From Paenibacillus sp. PAMC 26794 (GTDB lineage Bacteria > Bacillota > Bacilli > Paenibacillales > Paenibacillaceae), in the NCBI RefSeq assembly GCF_000316035.1, contig NZ_ANHX01000058.1, positions 1-40,870 of the forward strand: a stretch of DNA of 40,870 bases, written 5' to 3'. The notes under the pieces are model-generated. The model worked only from the letters and a program-made list of their open reading frames with translations, was not told the origin of the DNA and ran no database searches. The position numbers were made by a program, and so were the translations under genes. The first letter of the stretch is position 1. Each line of letters begins with the position of its first letter. Positions 25,185 through 33,576 of this stretch are shown here, piece after piece.

Positions 25185-26120
25185 ATGAACACAACACACA
25201 CTCGGGGATACGCTTATATCGCAGCTATACTATACGCGGCTATTATAGGTCTATCTTTTCTATTTGTTAAAATGACCGTCACTGTTGCACATCCCATTGA
25301 TGTGCTTGCCCACCGATTCGCGCTGTCGCTGATCGTTGTCAGCATTCCTGTCATTTTTGGTTGGATCAAAATACGACTGAGCCTTCGTGATCTGTGGCGA
25401 ATCATTCCACTTGGGCTGTTATCTCCCGTCTTATTTTTTGCCTTTCAAGCCTTTGGACTCGTCTCTTCCAACTCATCGGAAGCGGGTATTATTCAGGCTA
25501 TGGCCCCTGTATTCACACTCGTTCTCGCTTCAGTTTTCCTGAAAGAACGTACATCCACGATGCAGAAGCTGTTCCTGCTTCTGTCTGTTGCTGGAGTTGT
25601 TTTTATTCTGATGATGCAAGGAAGTGTCATGTCTGCGGGCAATTTGAAGGGTATTGCGTTATTGCTGCTATCCACGGTCTGTTTTGCAGGGTATGGTGTG
25701 CTTGCGAGACCGCTAACGCAGAAGTATAAACCGATGGAATTAACATGGGTCACGTTGATGGTTGGCTGTATTGTGTTTAACGCCGCTTCCCTGATCCGAC
25801 ATGCGTCCAGCGGTTCCATGATGGACTACATCAAACCGCTTGGAGATACATCCTATCTGGGTGCGCTCGCTTATCTGGCGATCCTTTCCACCATGATCTC
25901 CACCCTGCTCGCGAGCTATGCCCTAACCCATCTGGAGGCTTCCCAAATGAGTGTATTCAGCAATCTGTCCACGCTCATCTCCATCGTAGGAGGTGCATGG
26001 ATATTGCATGAACCAGTGGGCAGCTACCACTATATTGGTGCATTGTTGATTATCGCCGGTGTGCTTGGCACCAATATGAGCGGGCGCAAACACAGGCTGG
26101 TCAACGGGATCAAGGCGTGA
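25185..26120 (+). CDS. EamA/DMT-family transporter
   Basis: 311 residues with ten predicted membrane helices arranged as two five-helix EamA repeats. Typical text includes AIIGLSFLFVKMTV near the start, SSEAGIIQAMAPVFTLVLASVFLKER at the end of the first repeat (read in pieces) and ILHEPVGSYHYIGALLIIAGV at the end of the second. Likely exports an amino acid or similar metabolite; substrate unknown. It is probably controlled by the divergent MocR regulator. TTGGAGGAG precedes the ATG. Confidence 0.9.
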   Translation: MNTTHTRGYAYIAAILYAAIIGLSFLFVKMTVTVAHPIDVLAHRFALSLIVVSIPVIFGWIKIRLSLRDLWRIIPLGLLSPVLFFAFQAFGLVSSNSSEAGIIQAMAPVFTLVLASVFLKERTSTMQKLFLLLSVAGVVFILMMQGSVMSAGNLKGIALLLLSTVCFAGYGVLARPLTQKYKPMELTWVTLMVGCIVFNAASLIRHASSGSMMDYIKPLGDTSYLGALAYLAILSTMISTLLASYALTHLEASQMSVFSNLSTLISIVGGAWILHEPVGSYHYIGALLIIAGVLGTNMSGRKHRLVNGIKA

Positions 26121-26126
26121 TATAAT
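26098..26126 (+). promoter_or_regulatory. SigA promoter of the T-box/trpS transcript
   Basis: TGGTCA (26098-26103), 17-bp spacer, TATAAT (26121-26126). The -10 begins directly after the EamA stop codon (26118-26120). Confidence 0.65.
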
Positions 26127-26134
26127 TCTGGAAA

Positions 26135-26504
26135 TTGTAAACATGTGTTATCCACGATGATGAAGAGAAGTACGTATGTCAGGATGCTACAGAGAGCCGG
26201 CGGGTGGTGGGAGTCGGTGCATCGGATATGTGGAAATGGGCTTCAGAGTTCCGAGTTGAACAAAGTCTGTATCCGTTACCAGGAATACACACTTTCAGTA
26301 GGCGAGGCGGCATGTCCAGCCGTTATCCATGGACAGGATATCGATAGGCATGGAAGCTCATAAACGGGCTCCTGGTAGATGCCTCGTCCGTATCCCTCAA
26401 GTGGGCCGCAACAGAGCGGCCAATGAAGGTGGCACCGCGAGGCACAAGCTTCGTCCTTTATTCTGTTCCCAACCGGGGAATGGGATAAAAGACGAAGCTT
26501 TTTT
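26135..26504 (+). promoter_or_regulatory. T-box riboswitch leader, tryptophan specific
   Basis: A T-box leader that senses uncharged tRNA-Trp. Seen: an AAGAGAAGTACG K-turn region near 26163, the AGAGAG...GGTGGTG stem I apical pattern (26191-26211), a likely specifier TGG at 26231-26233 followed by A, and the T-box core AAGGTGGCACCGCG (26426-26439). The T-box bulge is TGGC, complementary to the GCCA 3' end of a tRNA with G73, as tRNA-Trp has. Start and end are approximate. Confidence 0.9.
26446..26504 (+). terminator. T-box-controlled terminator
   Basis: AAGCTTCGTC (26446-26455) pairs with GACGAAGCTT (26491-26500), with an inner TTCCC/GGGGAA stem, followed by TTTT. The 5' arm also contains CTTC, able to pair with GAAGG of the T-box core in the antiterminator, as expected for on/off switching. 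Confidence 0.88.
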
Positions 26505-26537
26505 GATTTTTTTGCAGGCTGAAAGGAGGTGATGGTC

Positions 26538-26714
26538 GTGGAAGACGGCTGGTGGCGACAGCTCAACGTTGAAAAATTACAAAACCAAAGGAGAATAAAC
26601 CATGAACAAAAACAAGGATATTATTTTGACAGGAGATCGAACTACCGGACAGCTTCATCTCGGCCATTACGTAGGCAGCCTGCGCAGTCGGGTACAATTG
26701 CAGGAAGAGTATAA
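26538..26714 (+). CDS. Possible Trp-Trp upstream ORF overlapping the trpS start
   Basis: A GTG at 26538 lies eight bases after a near-perfect ribosome-binding site (AAAGGAGGTG). The frame reads (M)EDGWWRQLNVEKLQNQ..., with tandem TGG TGG codons at 26550-26555, runs through the trpS ribosome-binding site and start in another frame and stops at 26714 (58 residues). The part beyond trpS start looks like out-of-frame shadow. An ATG at 26532 is also in frame but too close to the ribosome-binding site. The likely function, if any, is sensing Trp-tRNA during translation, similar in idea to the rtpA leader of B. subtilis. Confidence 0.4.
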   Translation: MEDGWWRQLNVEKLQNQRRINHEQKQGYYFDRRSNYRTASSRPLRRQPAQSGTIAGRV

Positions 26715-27594
26715 AACCTATATTTTACTGGCAGATGTTCAAGCACTCACCACCCACTATGATCAACCTGGCCTGATTGCAGATAGTGTTCATCAAGTCA
26801 CGCTTGATTACCTCGCCGTAGGCATTGATCCGAACAAGGCTACCCTGTTCATTCAATCCATGATTCCGGAAATTGCTGAATTGACTGTGATCTTCTCGAT
26901 GTTTGTCACCGTCAATACACTCCGGCATAATCCGACCATCAAGAGCGAAGCACGTGATCGTGGATATACGGACCTGTACTACGGATTTCTCGGATATCCG
27001 GTCAGTCAGGCTGCTGATATTGCATTCTGTAAAGCCACCCTTGTTCCGGCAGGAGAAGATCAGATTCCTCACATTGAGACAGCAAGAAAATTGGTTCGCC
27101 GGTTCAACGAGTTATACGCTCCTATCCTCCCCGAACCCCGCATTTTGACCGGAGAGCGGCTTGGAGGGCTGGATGGCGTTGGTAAGATGAGCAAAAGCAT
27201 GGGCAATGCGATCTCATTAAATGCAAGTCCTGAGGATGTAAAAGCCAGATTGACCAAGGCCAAGACTGATCCCGCTCGCATCCATCGTTCTGATCCGGGA
27301 CACCCGGATATCTGCCCTGTTTTTGCCTATCATCAGCTCTTCCGCAAGGAGAACGCAGACGAAATACATGCCAGTTGCAGTCAGGGCCGGATTGGATGTA
27401 AGGATTGTAAACAGATCGCAGGTGGAGCCATCAATGATCTGCTTGCTCCTTTTCGCGAACGACGGAATTATTATGAACAGCGTGATGATCAGGTGAAAGA
27501 GATTCTTATCGAGGGTACCCGTGAGGCCAGGAAAGCGGCCCGGGAAACGATGCTAGAGGTAAGAGAAGCCATGGGTATTCGTTATTTCGACTGA
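26602..27594 (+). CDS. trpS: Tryptophan-tRNA ligase with probable Fe-S Cys motif
   Basis: 330 residues. A class I synthetase that charges tRNA-Trp: HLGH (19-22) is the HIGH motif and KMSKS lies at 195-199. The opening LTGDRTTGQLHLGHYVGSL differs from B. subtilis TrpS (FSGIQPSG...) and belongs to the other bacterial TrpRS branch. Four Cys, at 238, 259, 266 and 269, fit C-x20-C-x6-C-x2-C, near the C-x22-C-x6-C-x2-C motif reported to bind a 4Fe-4S cluster in Thermotoga TrpRS. Regulated by the T-box upstream. AAAGGAG precedes the ATG. Confidence 0.95.
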   Translation: MNKNKDIILTGDRTTGQLHLGHYVGSLRSRVQLQEEYKTYILLADVQALTTHYDQPGLIADSVHQVTLDYLAVGIDPNKATLFIQSMIPEIAELTVIFSMFVTVNTLRHNPTIKSEARDRGYTDLYYGFLGYPVSQAADIAFCKATLVPAGEDQIPHIETARKLVRRFNELYAPILPEPRILTGERLGGLDGVGKMSKSMGNAISLNASPEDVKARLTKAKTDPARIHRSDPGHPDICPVFAYHQLFRKENADEIHASCSQGRIGCKDCKQIAGGAINDLLAPFRERRNYYEQRDDQVKEILIEGTREARKAARETMLEVREAMGIRYFD

Positions 27595-27663
27595 CGGTAT
27601 GAAGCGCTCCAATCACGTTAACACTGCTGAGGACAGTCTATTGGGAAAAGGAGACCCCTCAGC

Positions 27664-28770
27664 ATGAAACGAACACAGCCTTCTTTTTTGCAAGCTATGA
27701 TGTTGATCATGTTGTCCGTTGGCTTGATCAGCCATGTTCTGATTATTCCTGCCCTTTTGGCTGCGGCCAAAAGGGATTCTTGGATTTCCGTCCTGCTATC
27801 AGCCGGACCATTTCTGATATTTGCGCTAATGCTCGCTTATGTCTCTCGTTTCCTCCAGCATCAAACCCTGCATGAATGGTTAACATCCCGTCTCGGCAAG
27901 CCCATTGGCATGTTATTTCGAGTTGGGAACAGTCTCTTTTTTCTGAGCGCAATCTATTTCACCCTGCACGATACCACGACTTGGGCCAAAACAAATTACC
28001 TGACAGAAACGCCAATTCTGGTAACCAGTATTGCCCTCATGTCTCTCTGTGCCTATGGGGCATATAAAGGCATCCGCTCACTGGCATTTACCGCAGGATT
28101 GATCCTGCCACTGGTGGTACTGCTGGGCTTCTATGTTGCCATTGTGAACACTCAATACAAGGATTACAGCCGTCTCCTGCCTGTGTTAGAACATGGCTGG
28201 CATCCGGTGTTGAATGGCATGATTTACAGTCTTGCAGGCATGTTTGAACTGCTGTTCATCTGGTATATCCAGCCTCATCTCACCAAACGTATACGTGTAT
28301 GGCAGTATCTGATGCTCGCACTCATTCTTGTGGGACTGACTGTCGGCCCACTCATCGGGGCGATTGTGGAATTTGATCCTTTTGAGGCTGCCAAAATGCG
28401 ATATCCCGCCTTTGAAGAATGGCGAATTGCCTCCTTGGGCAAATACATCGCCCAAACTGACTTTTTTTCCATCTACCAGTGGCTCGCAGGCTCGTTCACT
28501 CGGATTAGTCTCGCCATGTATATTGTAGTAGAAATATGGAATATTAAGAGCTCTACCAGAAGGCTTATCAGTTGTATCTCGTTAGGTGTCTTCTTTATTC
28601 TAACCATGTTGTATCCTCTGGATGATATGACCTTCGAAAAGCTTCTGGTCGAATACATATTTCCGTTCAATCTCGTGTATCTGAGCGGACTTGCGATTAT
28701 CGCAACGACGGTTGCCTTTATTCATTCACGCCATCAGAGGAGGAAACATCATGGAGCATCAAGCGATTGA
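27664..28770 (+). CDS. Spore germination receptor, B subunit (GerAB family), second operon
   Basis: 368 residues, about ten membrane helices, endospore germination permease family. It is much more distant from the two B subunits at 15282-17565 than they are from each other. AAAAGGAGA lies nine bases before the ATG. It opens a B-A-C operon; its last 20 bases overlap the A-subunit start. Only 69 bases separate it from trpS and no terminator or clear SigG promoter was found between. Confidence 0.92.
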   Translation: MKRTQPSFLQAMMLIMLSVGLISHVLIIPALLAAAKRDSWISVLLSAGPFLIFALMLAYVSRFLQHQTLHEWLTSRLGKPIGMLFRVGNSLFFLSAIYFTLHDTTTWAKTNYLTETPILVTSIALMSLCAYGAYKGIRSLAFTAGLILPLVVLLGFYVAIVNTQYKDYSRLLPVLEHGWHPVLNGMIYSLAGMFELLFIWYIQPHLTKRIRVWQYLMLALILVGLTVGPLIGAIVEFDPFEAAKMRYPAFEEWRIASLGKYIAQTDFFSIYQWLAGSFTRISLAMYIVVEIWNIKSSTRRLISCISLGVFFILTMLYPLDDMTFEKLLVEYIFPFNLVYLSGLAIIATTVAFIHSRHQRRKHHGASSD

Positions 28771-30220
28771 CACCACGTCCCATGAAACACTGCTTGCCTC
28801 TTTGAAAGAGCAATTTAATCCATGCGCAGATGTTGTTATTCAGACCTTTCCTGTTAAAGGCGAATCTGATCAGCCCGTAATTCTGCTTTATTGCGACGGT
28901 CTCGTCGACGGTAAACAAATTAACCAATTTATTATTCCCCGTCTGGAACAACACTCCCTGATCATTGAGGAATCACATCCCAAAGAATTGGGATTAACAT
29001 TGAATCCGTTGGATGACCTCACAGATACTAACAAGCTTAATATGTTGATATTTAGTGGACAACTACTGATCATTTTCGGTAATGGTGTGCAGTCCTGCAG
29101 TGTGGATATTGCTGATATCCCGGGACGCAGTCCAGAAGAATCAGCCATTGAAACATCAGTTAAAGGCCCGCGCGATGGATTCACCGAAGAACTCACTACC
29201 AACGTGGCCCTTATTCGCAAACGAATGAAAACATCTTCGATGTGTTATGAGAAATATGTCAAAGGCGGTCGTACCCAGACAGCCATTGGACTTCTATATG
29301 TAAAAGATATTATCAATCCAGACATTCTGAAGGAAGCAAGACACAATCTGGATCAGATCGAGATTGACGGCATTCTGGGCACCTCAATCATGGAGCGAGC
29401 TGTCATGGGAGGGATTCGGAGTATCTTTCCACTTACAGATAATACCGCACGTCCTGATTTTGTCGTCGATTCCCTGTTAAATGGACGTTTTGCCGTTCTC
29501 ATTGAAGGTTCTCCCGTGGCGGTCATCGCACCAACTACACTTTTTAATCAGTTGAAGTCTCCGGAAGACGAAAGCACACCTTTTTTCATCGTTACCTTCG
29601 AACGGATTTTGCGTATTTCCGGTCTGCTGATTGCCTGTTTCTTCCCAGCCTTCTATATCGGCCTGACCAGTTTCAATGTGGAACAGATTCCGTTACCTCT
29701 CTTGGCTACGATTGCCGGTACTCGGATGGGCCTGCCCATGCCGGTAACGCTGGAAGCGTTCCTGATGATTTTTATGTTCGAACTATTTAACGAAGCCGGT
29801 CGCAGGTTACCACGTGCGTTGGGGCAGACCGTCAGTGTGGTCGGCGGGCTTATCATTGGGGATGCGGCTATTCGTGCAGGGATTACGTCTCCCACCATCA
29901 TAGTCACGGTAGCGATCTCAGTCATCTCCAGCTATATTCTAGTGAATACCGTGCTCAGCGGGGCTACTGCACACATTCGTATCGGGATGTTACTCATCTC
30001 TTCCATTCTTGGGTTATTCGGATTTATGATCGGACTGTTCGCTCTGTTGGTGCACCTGGTATCCTTGGAGTGTTATGGCGTATCCTATCTGTCACCCGTA
30101 TCTCCCTATATTCCCGGAGACTTCACTCAGGCCGTATCCATGCCCCCTTCCATGAAAAGAACCCAGCGTCCAGAAGCACTGCACACCCAAGATTCCACTC
30201 GCCGGAGAAAACGGTCATGA
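28751..30220 (+). CDS. Spore germination receptor, A subunit (GerA family), second operon
   Basis: The frame is open further upstream inside the B gene, but the ATG at 28751 (GAGGAGGAAACATC ahead) gives a proper MEHQAIDTTSHETLL start and 489 residues. The layout is the same as in the first operon: hydrophilic N-terminal half with YCDGLVDGKQIN, SVKGPRDGFTEELTTN, LIRKRMK and IDGILGTS, then a membrane half (about 300-455). Stop and next start overlap (ATGA), showing tight coupling with the C subunit. Confidence 0.95.
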   Translation: MEHQAIDTTSHETLLASLKEQFNPCADVVIQTFPVKGESDQPVILLYCDGLVDGKQINQFIIPRLEQHSLIIEESHPKELGLTLNPLDDLTDTNKLNMLIFSGQLLIIFGNGVQSCSVDIADIPGRSPEESAIETSVKGPRDGFTEELTTNVALIRKRMKTSSMCYEKYVKGGRTQTAIGLLYVKDIINPDILKEARHNLDQIEIDGILGTSIMERAVMGGIRSIFPLTDNTARPDFVVDSLLNGRFAVLIEGSPVAVIAPTTLFNQLKSPEDESTPFFIVTFERILRISGLLIACFFPAFYIGLTSFNVEQIPLPLLATIAGTRMGLPMPVTLEAFLMIFMFELFNEAGRRLPRALGQTVSVVGGLIIGDAAIRAGITSPTIIVTVAISVISSYILVNTVLSGATAHIRIGMLLISSILGLFGFMIGLFALLVHLVSLECYGVSYLSPVSPYIPGDFTQAVSMPPSMKRTQRPEALHTQDSTRRRKRS

Positions 30221-31374
30221 CCAGATGGACATCCATGAGTGGCCTACTTGTGGGGTGTTTAATCCTTCTAACGGGATGCTGGGATTCCAAAGAGGTGCAA
30301 AGTATTAACTTCATCACGGCTATTGGAATAGACTATGTGGACAACCAATATATTGTGTATGCCCAGTTAATTGACTTCTCCAGTATCGCAAAACAGGAAA
30401 CGCCAACTTCCCGGGAAACAAGGGATATCTGGATTGGACGGGGCGAGGGTACAACACTCAGCATGGCTATTAATGATCTGTATGAAACCTCACAGCAGCA
30501 AACGCTCTTCACTCATGTTAAAGCTATTGTTTTATCGAAAAATGCTCTGGACGGGAAGCTGGAGGATATATTTAATACGTTGCTGCATTCGGGACAGCTG
30601 AGATATACACCCTGGATCTACGCGACGGAGCAGAATATCACGGAAGTGCTCTCTCCCTCTGCTTTGCTAAACCAATCTGCTCAAACGATCGAACTGTTTG
30701 AACCCATGAGGTTGTATAAACAGCATTCCGGTTATGAGCCCATTCGTCTTCATCAGCTTCTTGATGGTCTGCGAGAGCCTGCTTCCGTTGTTCTTTTACC
30801 CTCGGTTTCAACGAGGAATGAAACTTGGTCCAACGGCGATAAAACTCCACCCCTTGTTAGAATGGATGGATTTTATGTCATTTCCAAAGGCATAAGTCAG
30901 GGTAGAGTTGCGGGAGCAGACACAGATGGTACAAGATACGTAAATTATGAGCGCGTTCATCAATATCCATTGTACGTGAATGGGAATGGCGGGAAGACTC
31001 CTGATCTAACCCTGATGCTTCGTCATCCCAAGACTAGAATTAAGGCGAGGAAACAAGGAGACGGCGTCACATTCGATCTGGTTACCTCGGTCAAAAGTTC
31101 CATCACCGAAGACCATGGAGCCCCACGCACGCCTCATGCCATGGAACAAGAAGCTGAAAAACAGATTGAATCCCAAATTCGCGATACGTTTGAAAAAACC
31201 AAATCACGCAAGATCGATTCGTATGGTCTGGTGGAATATCTCTATCGCCACAATTTACCCTTATGGGAACAGGAAGTCGCCCAACGGGCTGATCCCCTTG
31301 AGCGTTTCAAACTTGGCAAGGTTGAGGTCCATGTGGATATCCTGAATGCGAGCACATATAAATACAGTAAATAA
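30217..31374 (+). CDS. Spore germination receptor, C subunit lipoprotein (GerAC family), second operon
   Basis: The chosen start is the ATG at 30217, overlapping the A-subunit stop, with CCGGAGA ahead. It gives 385 residues beginning with a signal peptide and the lipobox LLTGC (Cys21), followed by WDSKEVQSINFITAIGIDYV, the usual Ger(x)C opening. The longer frame from 30070 lies inside the A gene and is rejected. Terminator directly behind. Confidence 0.94.
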   Translation: MTRWTSMSGLLVGCLILLTGCWDSKEVQSINFITAIGIDYVDNQYIVYAQLIDFSSIAKQETPTSRETRDIWIGRGEGTTLSMAINDLYETSQQQTLFTHVKAIVLSKNALDGKLEDIFNTLLHSGQLRYTPWIYATEQNITEVLSPSALLNQSAQTIELFEPMRLYKQHSGYEPIRLHQLLDGLREPASVVLLPSVSTRNETWSNGDKTPPLVRMDGFYVISKGISQGRVAGADTDGTRYVNYERVHQYPLYVNGNGGKTPDLTLMLRHPKTRIKARKQGDGVTFDLVTSVKSSITEDHGAPRTPHAMEQEAEKQIESQIRDTFEKTKSRKIDSYGLVEYLYRHNLPLWEQEVAQRADPLERFKLGKVEVHVDILNASTYKYSK

Positions 31375-31424
31375 AAGAAGACCTTTGACCTGCATTAAAT
31401 GAAAGGTTACCGGTCTTCTTTTTG
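31373..31424 (+). terminator. Terminator of the second ger operon
   Basis: AAAAGAAGACC pairs with GGTCTTCTTTT around a large loop with a smaller AACCT-type stem; five T follow. The stem is also usable for the converging leftward transcript ending at 31452 (A-run on the other side). Confidence 0.8.
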
Positions 31425-31451
31425 GGTTGAATTTCATGCCCAGTCGCAATG

Positions 31452-31868
31452 TTATCCCATTGGATACGCCATGACACTCATCAAAGCCAATTCAGGCTGG
31501 GTCGTGTCCAAACGACTGTACTGGACGATAACGGGGATGTTGCTCGAAACCGTAATCGCATAAGGCACGCCCGGCGGAATAGACTGCTCCCCGGATCGTA
31601 GCGATGCAGTGCGAATATGCTTCGTCCTTCTCGCTGGCACTTCAGCGACCATACCTTCGAGTGGTTCTCTGTCTTCAAAGTAAATCGTGATGTGCAGCTC
31701 CGCATCCGTGGCACTGGTGTTCAGTACACAGATGCTCTCATGACTCTCCAATGTGCCCTGGCTCTCCGGGGGAATGTAACCATCCGGAATGACCCAGTAG
31801 GTGTGACCTGTGGCTGTCGGATCGTTCTTATGGGCTGATGTGCCTTGTTTGGTCGGGTCCAATGTCAT
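31452..31868 (-). CDS. ASRT-family protein (Anabaena sensory rhodopsin transducer-like)
   Basis: 138 residues, soluble, no signal peptide. It matches the small ASRT beta-sandwich family: W-V-I-P-D-G-Y-I-P-P (25-34), SHESICVLN (42-50), ITIYFEDREPL, PARRTKHIR (78-86), SNIPVIVQYSRLD and ALMSVMAYP. The family founder binds the Anabaena sensory rhodopsin, but most members occur in bacteria without rhodopsin and have been predicted to bind small molecules such as sugars. Here it ends the pectin-type locus. GGAGGATATACTCA precedes the ATG. A 394-base GC-rich repeat island separates it from the esterase gene. Confidence 0.85.
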   Translation of the reverse strand: MTLDPTKQGTSAHKNDPTATGHTYWVIPDGYIPPESQGTLESHESICVLNTSATDAELHITIYFEDREPLEGMVAEVPARRTKHIRTASLRSGEQSIPPGVPYAITVSSNIPVIVQYSRLDTTQPELALMSVMAYPMG

Positions 31869-31899
31869 TGAGTATATCCTCCAATAATTAGATTAAAAG

Positions 31900-32240
31900 C
31901 ATGGGGAGGCTCGCGGGGCAGTCGCTTCGGCGGACGGATCGGGCTACAGGCCGCTGTTGGCTCGGGATTTCTTCGGCTCATTCGCGGGGGCAACGCTTAA
32001 AACCCGTGGACTCGCTGGGCAGCCGCTTTGGCGGGCGGATCGGGCCGTGGGCCGCTGTTGGCTCGGGATTTCTATTCAATTCCCCCTCAGCAGGGGAAAT
32101 CCCGCTCCAAAGGCGGACGCTTCGCTCCCTCTACCCGATTCCGCCCTTCTTCGCTGCTACGCTCGCCGGACCGATTTAAAAGATTATTGCCTTCGCTCTT
32201 CGCTGGGCAACTTTTGCTGGCTCGTTATTTAATTAACTCG
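31900..32240. repeat. GC-rich intergenic repeat island
   Basis: Two direct copies of about 65 bp (31908-31972 and 32009-32073, offset 101 bp), matching at roughly 85 percent by eye, both ending GGCCGCTGTTGGCTCGGG ATTTCT. A core TCGCkGGGCArC recurs near 31911, 31982, 32012 and 32200, and CTTCGCT recurs at 32120, 32149, 32191 and 32198. CGGGATTT (32064-32071) and AAATCCCG (32097-32104) form an inverted repeat. All three plus frames stay open over part of it, but the repeats and lack of ribosome-binding sites argue against coding. Confidence 0.75.
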
Positions 32241-32262
32241 CTTAATTATTAAGGGCATGAAC

Positions 32263-33504
32263 CTATCGCAGATACATCTGCAACGGTTGCAATTGCAACT
32301 CACGGATGGCTTCTGCCACCTGCTCGGCAAGGCGGCGGGCACCGCGTTCCTGAAAATGCGTGTTATCCTCCACGCCTGAGGGGAAGTTCACATACTCGCC
32401 TGGCAGCACCCACATAAAGTCGTCCTTGCTGCCTTCCACGCCTGCCTGCTCAAACAGAAGACGGCTGCGCTCTGCCAGATCGATCAACGGGACATCTTCC
32501 TCTTCCGCCAGCTCACGCACGGCGATGATATAATCGCCATGGGTATCGGTCAATGTGCCATCGTCCGCAAAATAGCGACGATGCACCGGGGTCACGAGCA
32601 CCGGACGAGCCTTGGCTTCACGGGCAGCATCGATATACTTTTTCAAATATTCCTTATATGTTGTGAAGGGGTCGGTCCCACGTTCAGGGTCCGGCTTCTC
32701 ATCGTTATGTCCAAATTGAATAAACAGAAAATCTTCAGGCTTGATTCGCTCCAGAATGGCGCTTAATCTGCCTTCATTAATAAAACTGCGGGAACTTCGG
32801 CCTGACTGGGCGTGATTATCTACTGCCACATCATGTTTGAACTGTGCAGGCAACAGCTGGCCCCAACCGCAATACGGATATCCACTTTCCGGCTGATCTG
32901 TTACGGTTGAATCCCCGGCAAGAAATACGGTCATGGTCTGATTCGCAAGGGTAATCTCTAACGCATTAATTCTCGGTGCAGGACCGGAAAATGACAGACG
33001 AAGTCTGCCGCCGCGAACAACAACCGAGAATCTAACCTCTGCGCATTGTCCGGGAAGTGTGCGAATGGTTGGCAGTACAAGCCTGCCTTCACCAGCTTTC
33101 ACGCGGGTCACTGTCTCAGCCAATTCATCCCCTGCAACAAGTAATACTTGGTAGGTTCCGTCGGGAACATCCACGATAAACGATGCTTTGAGAGGAATAC
33201 AGAAGCCTGAACGCAATCGGGCAGACATGGTTGTCTGCCCCGGATTGTTATGATGTTGTTTCGTGGGATCCGACACATCCTCGTCACTAATGCGTTGTTT
33301 CTCATACACCAGAGATCCTGCCTCGAATCCGTATCCTCCGCGTTCCTCATATGCGGTTGTTGCAGTTACTTTCAGATAATCCCCTGTCTCATCTGCCCTT
33401 CCCGAGTCTGGTCCAAAGTTAAACTTCCAGCTAGTCACGGACACTGCCTGGCCTTGTGCCGCTGCCTCCATGGCAACGGCCTGACTACCCTGAGCTTTAT
33501 TCAA
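32263..33504 (-). CDS. Rhamnogalacturonan acetylesterase-like SGNH hydrolase (CE12, YesT/RhgT type)
   Basis: 413 residues from a TTG start with AAGGAGG nine bases ahead. Residues about 22-190 form a beta-rich accessory module opening WKFNFGPDSG, and about 192-405 the SGNH domain: Ser199 in LAGDSTV, Gly235 in SGRSSRSF, Asn267 in FGHNDE, and Asp380/His383 in EDNTHF. It should remove acetyl groups from rhamnogalacturonan oligosaccharides. There is no signal peptide, so it acts in the cytoplasm on imported material. It lies 72 bases after the YesQ-like permease gene and is probably co-transcribed. Confidence 0.9.
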   Translation of the reverse strand: MNKAQGSQAVAMEAAAQGQAVSVTSWKFNFGPDSGRADETGDYLKVTATTAYEERGGYGFEAGSLVYEKQRISDEDVSDPTKQHHNNPGQTTMSARLRSGFCIPLKASFIVDVPDGTYQVLLVAGDELAETVTRVKAGEGRLVLPTIRTLPGQCAEVRFSVVVRGGRLRLSFSGPAPRINALEITLANQTMTVFLAGDSTVTDQPESGYPYCGWGQLLPAQFKHDVAVDNHAQSGRSSRSFINEGRLSAILERIKPEDFLFIQFGHNDEKPDPERGTDPFTTYKEYLKKYIDAAREAKARPVLVTPVHRRYFADDGTLTDTHGDYIIAVRELAEEEDVPLIDLAERSRLLFEQAGVEGSKDDFMWVLPGEYVNFPSGVEDNTHFQERGARRLAEQVAEAIRELQLQPLQMYLR

Positions 33505-33576
33505 AAGCGATAACCTCCTTGGTTAACTTTCGTAAACGTTCATTCGGGCGAAGATACGAAGATACAGTAATCTGGC

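Noticed and set aside
31901..32252. Three overlapping plus-strand frames of 74-92 codons
   Set aside because: All three frames are open because of high GC and repetition; there are no ribosome-binding sites, and the peptides repeat because the DNA repeats.
33525..33545. Cre-like word around AAACGTTC before the esterase gene
   Set aside because: At least three mismatches to the cre consensus, and it lies inside an operon already under the cre at 36802.
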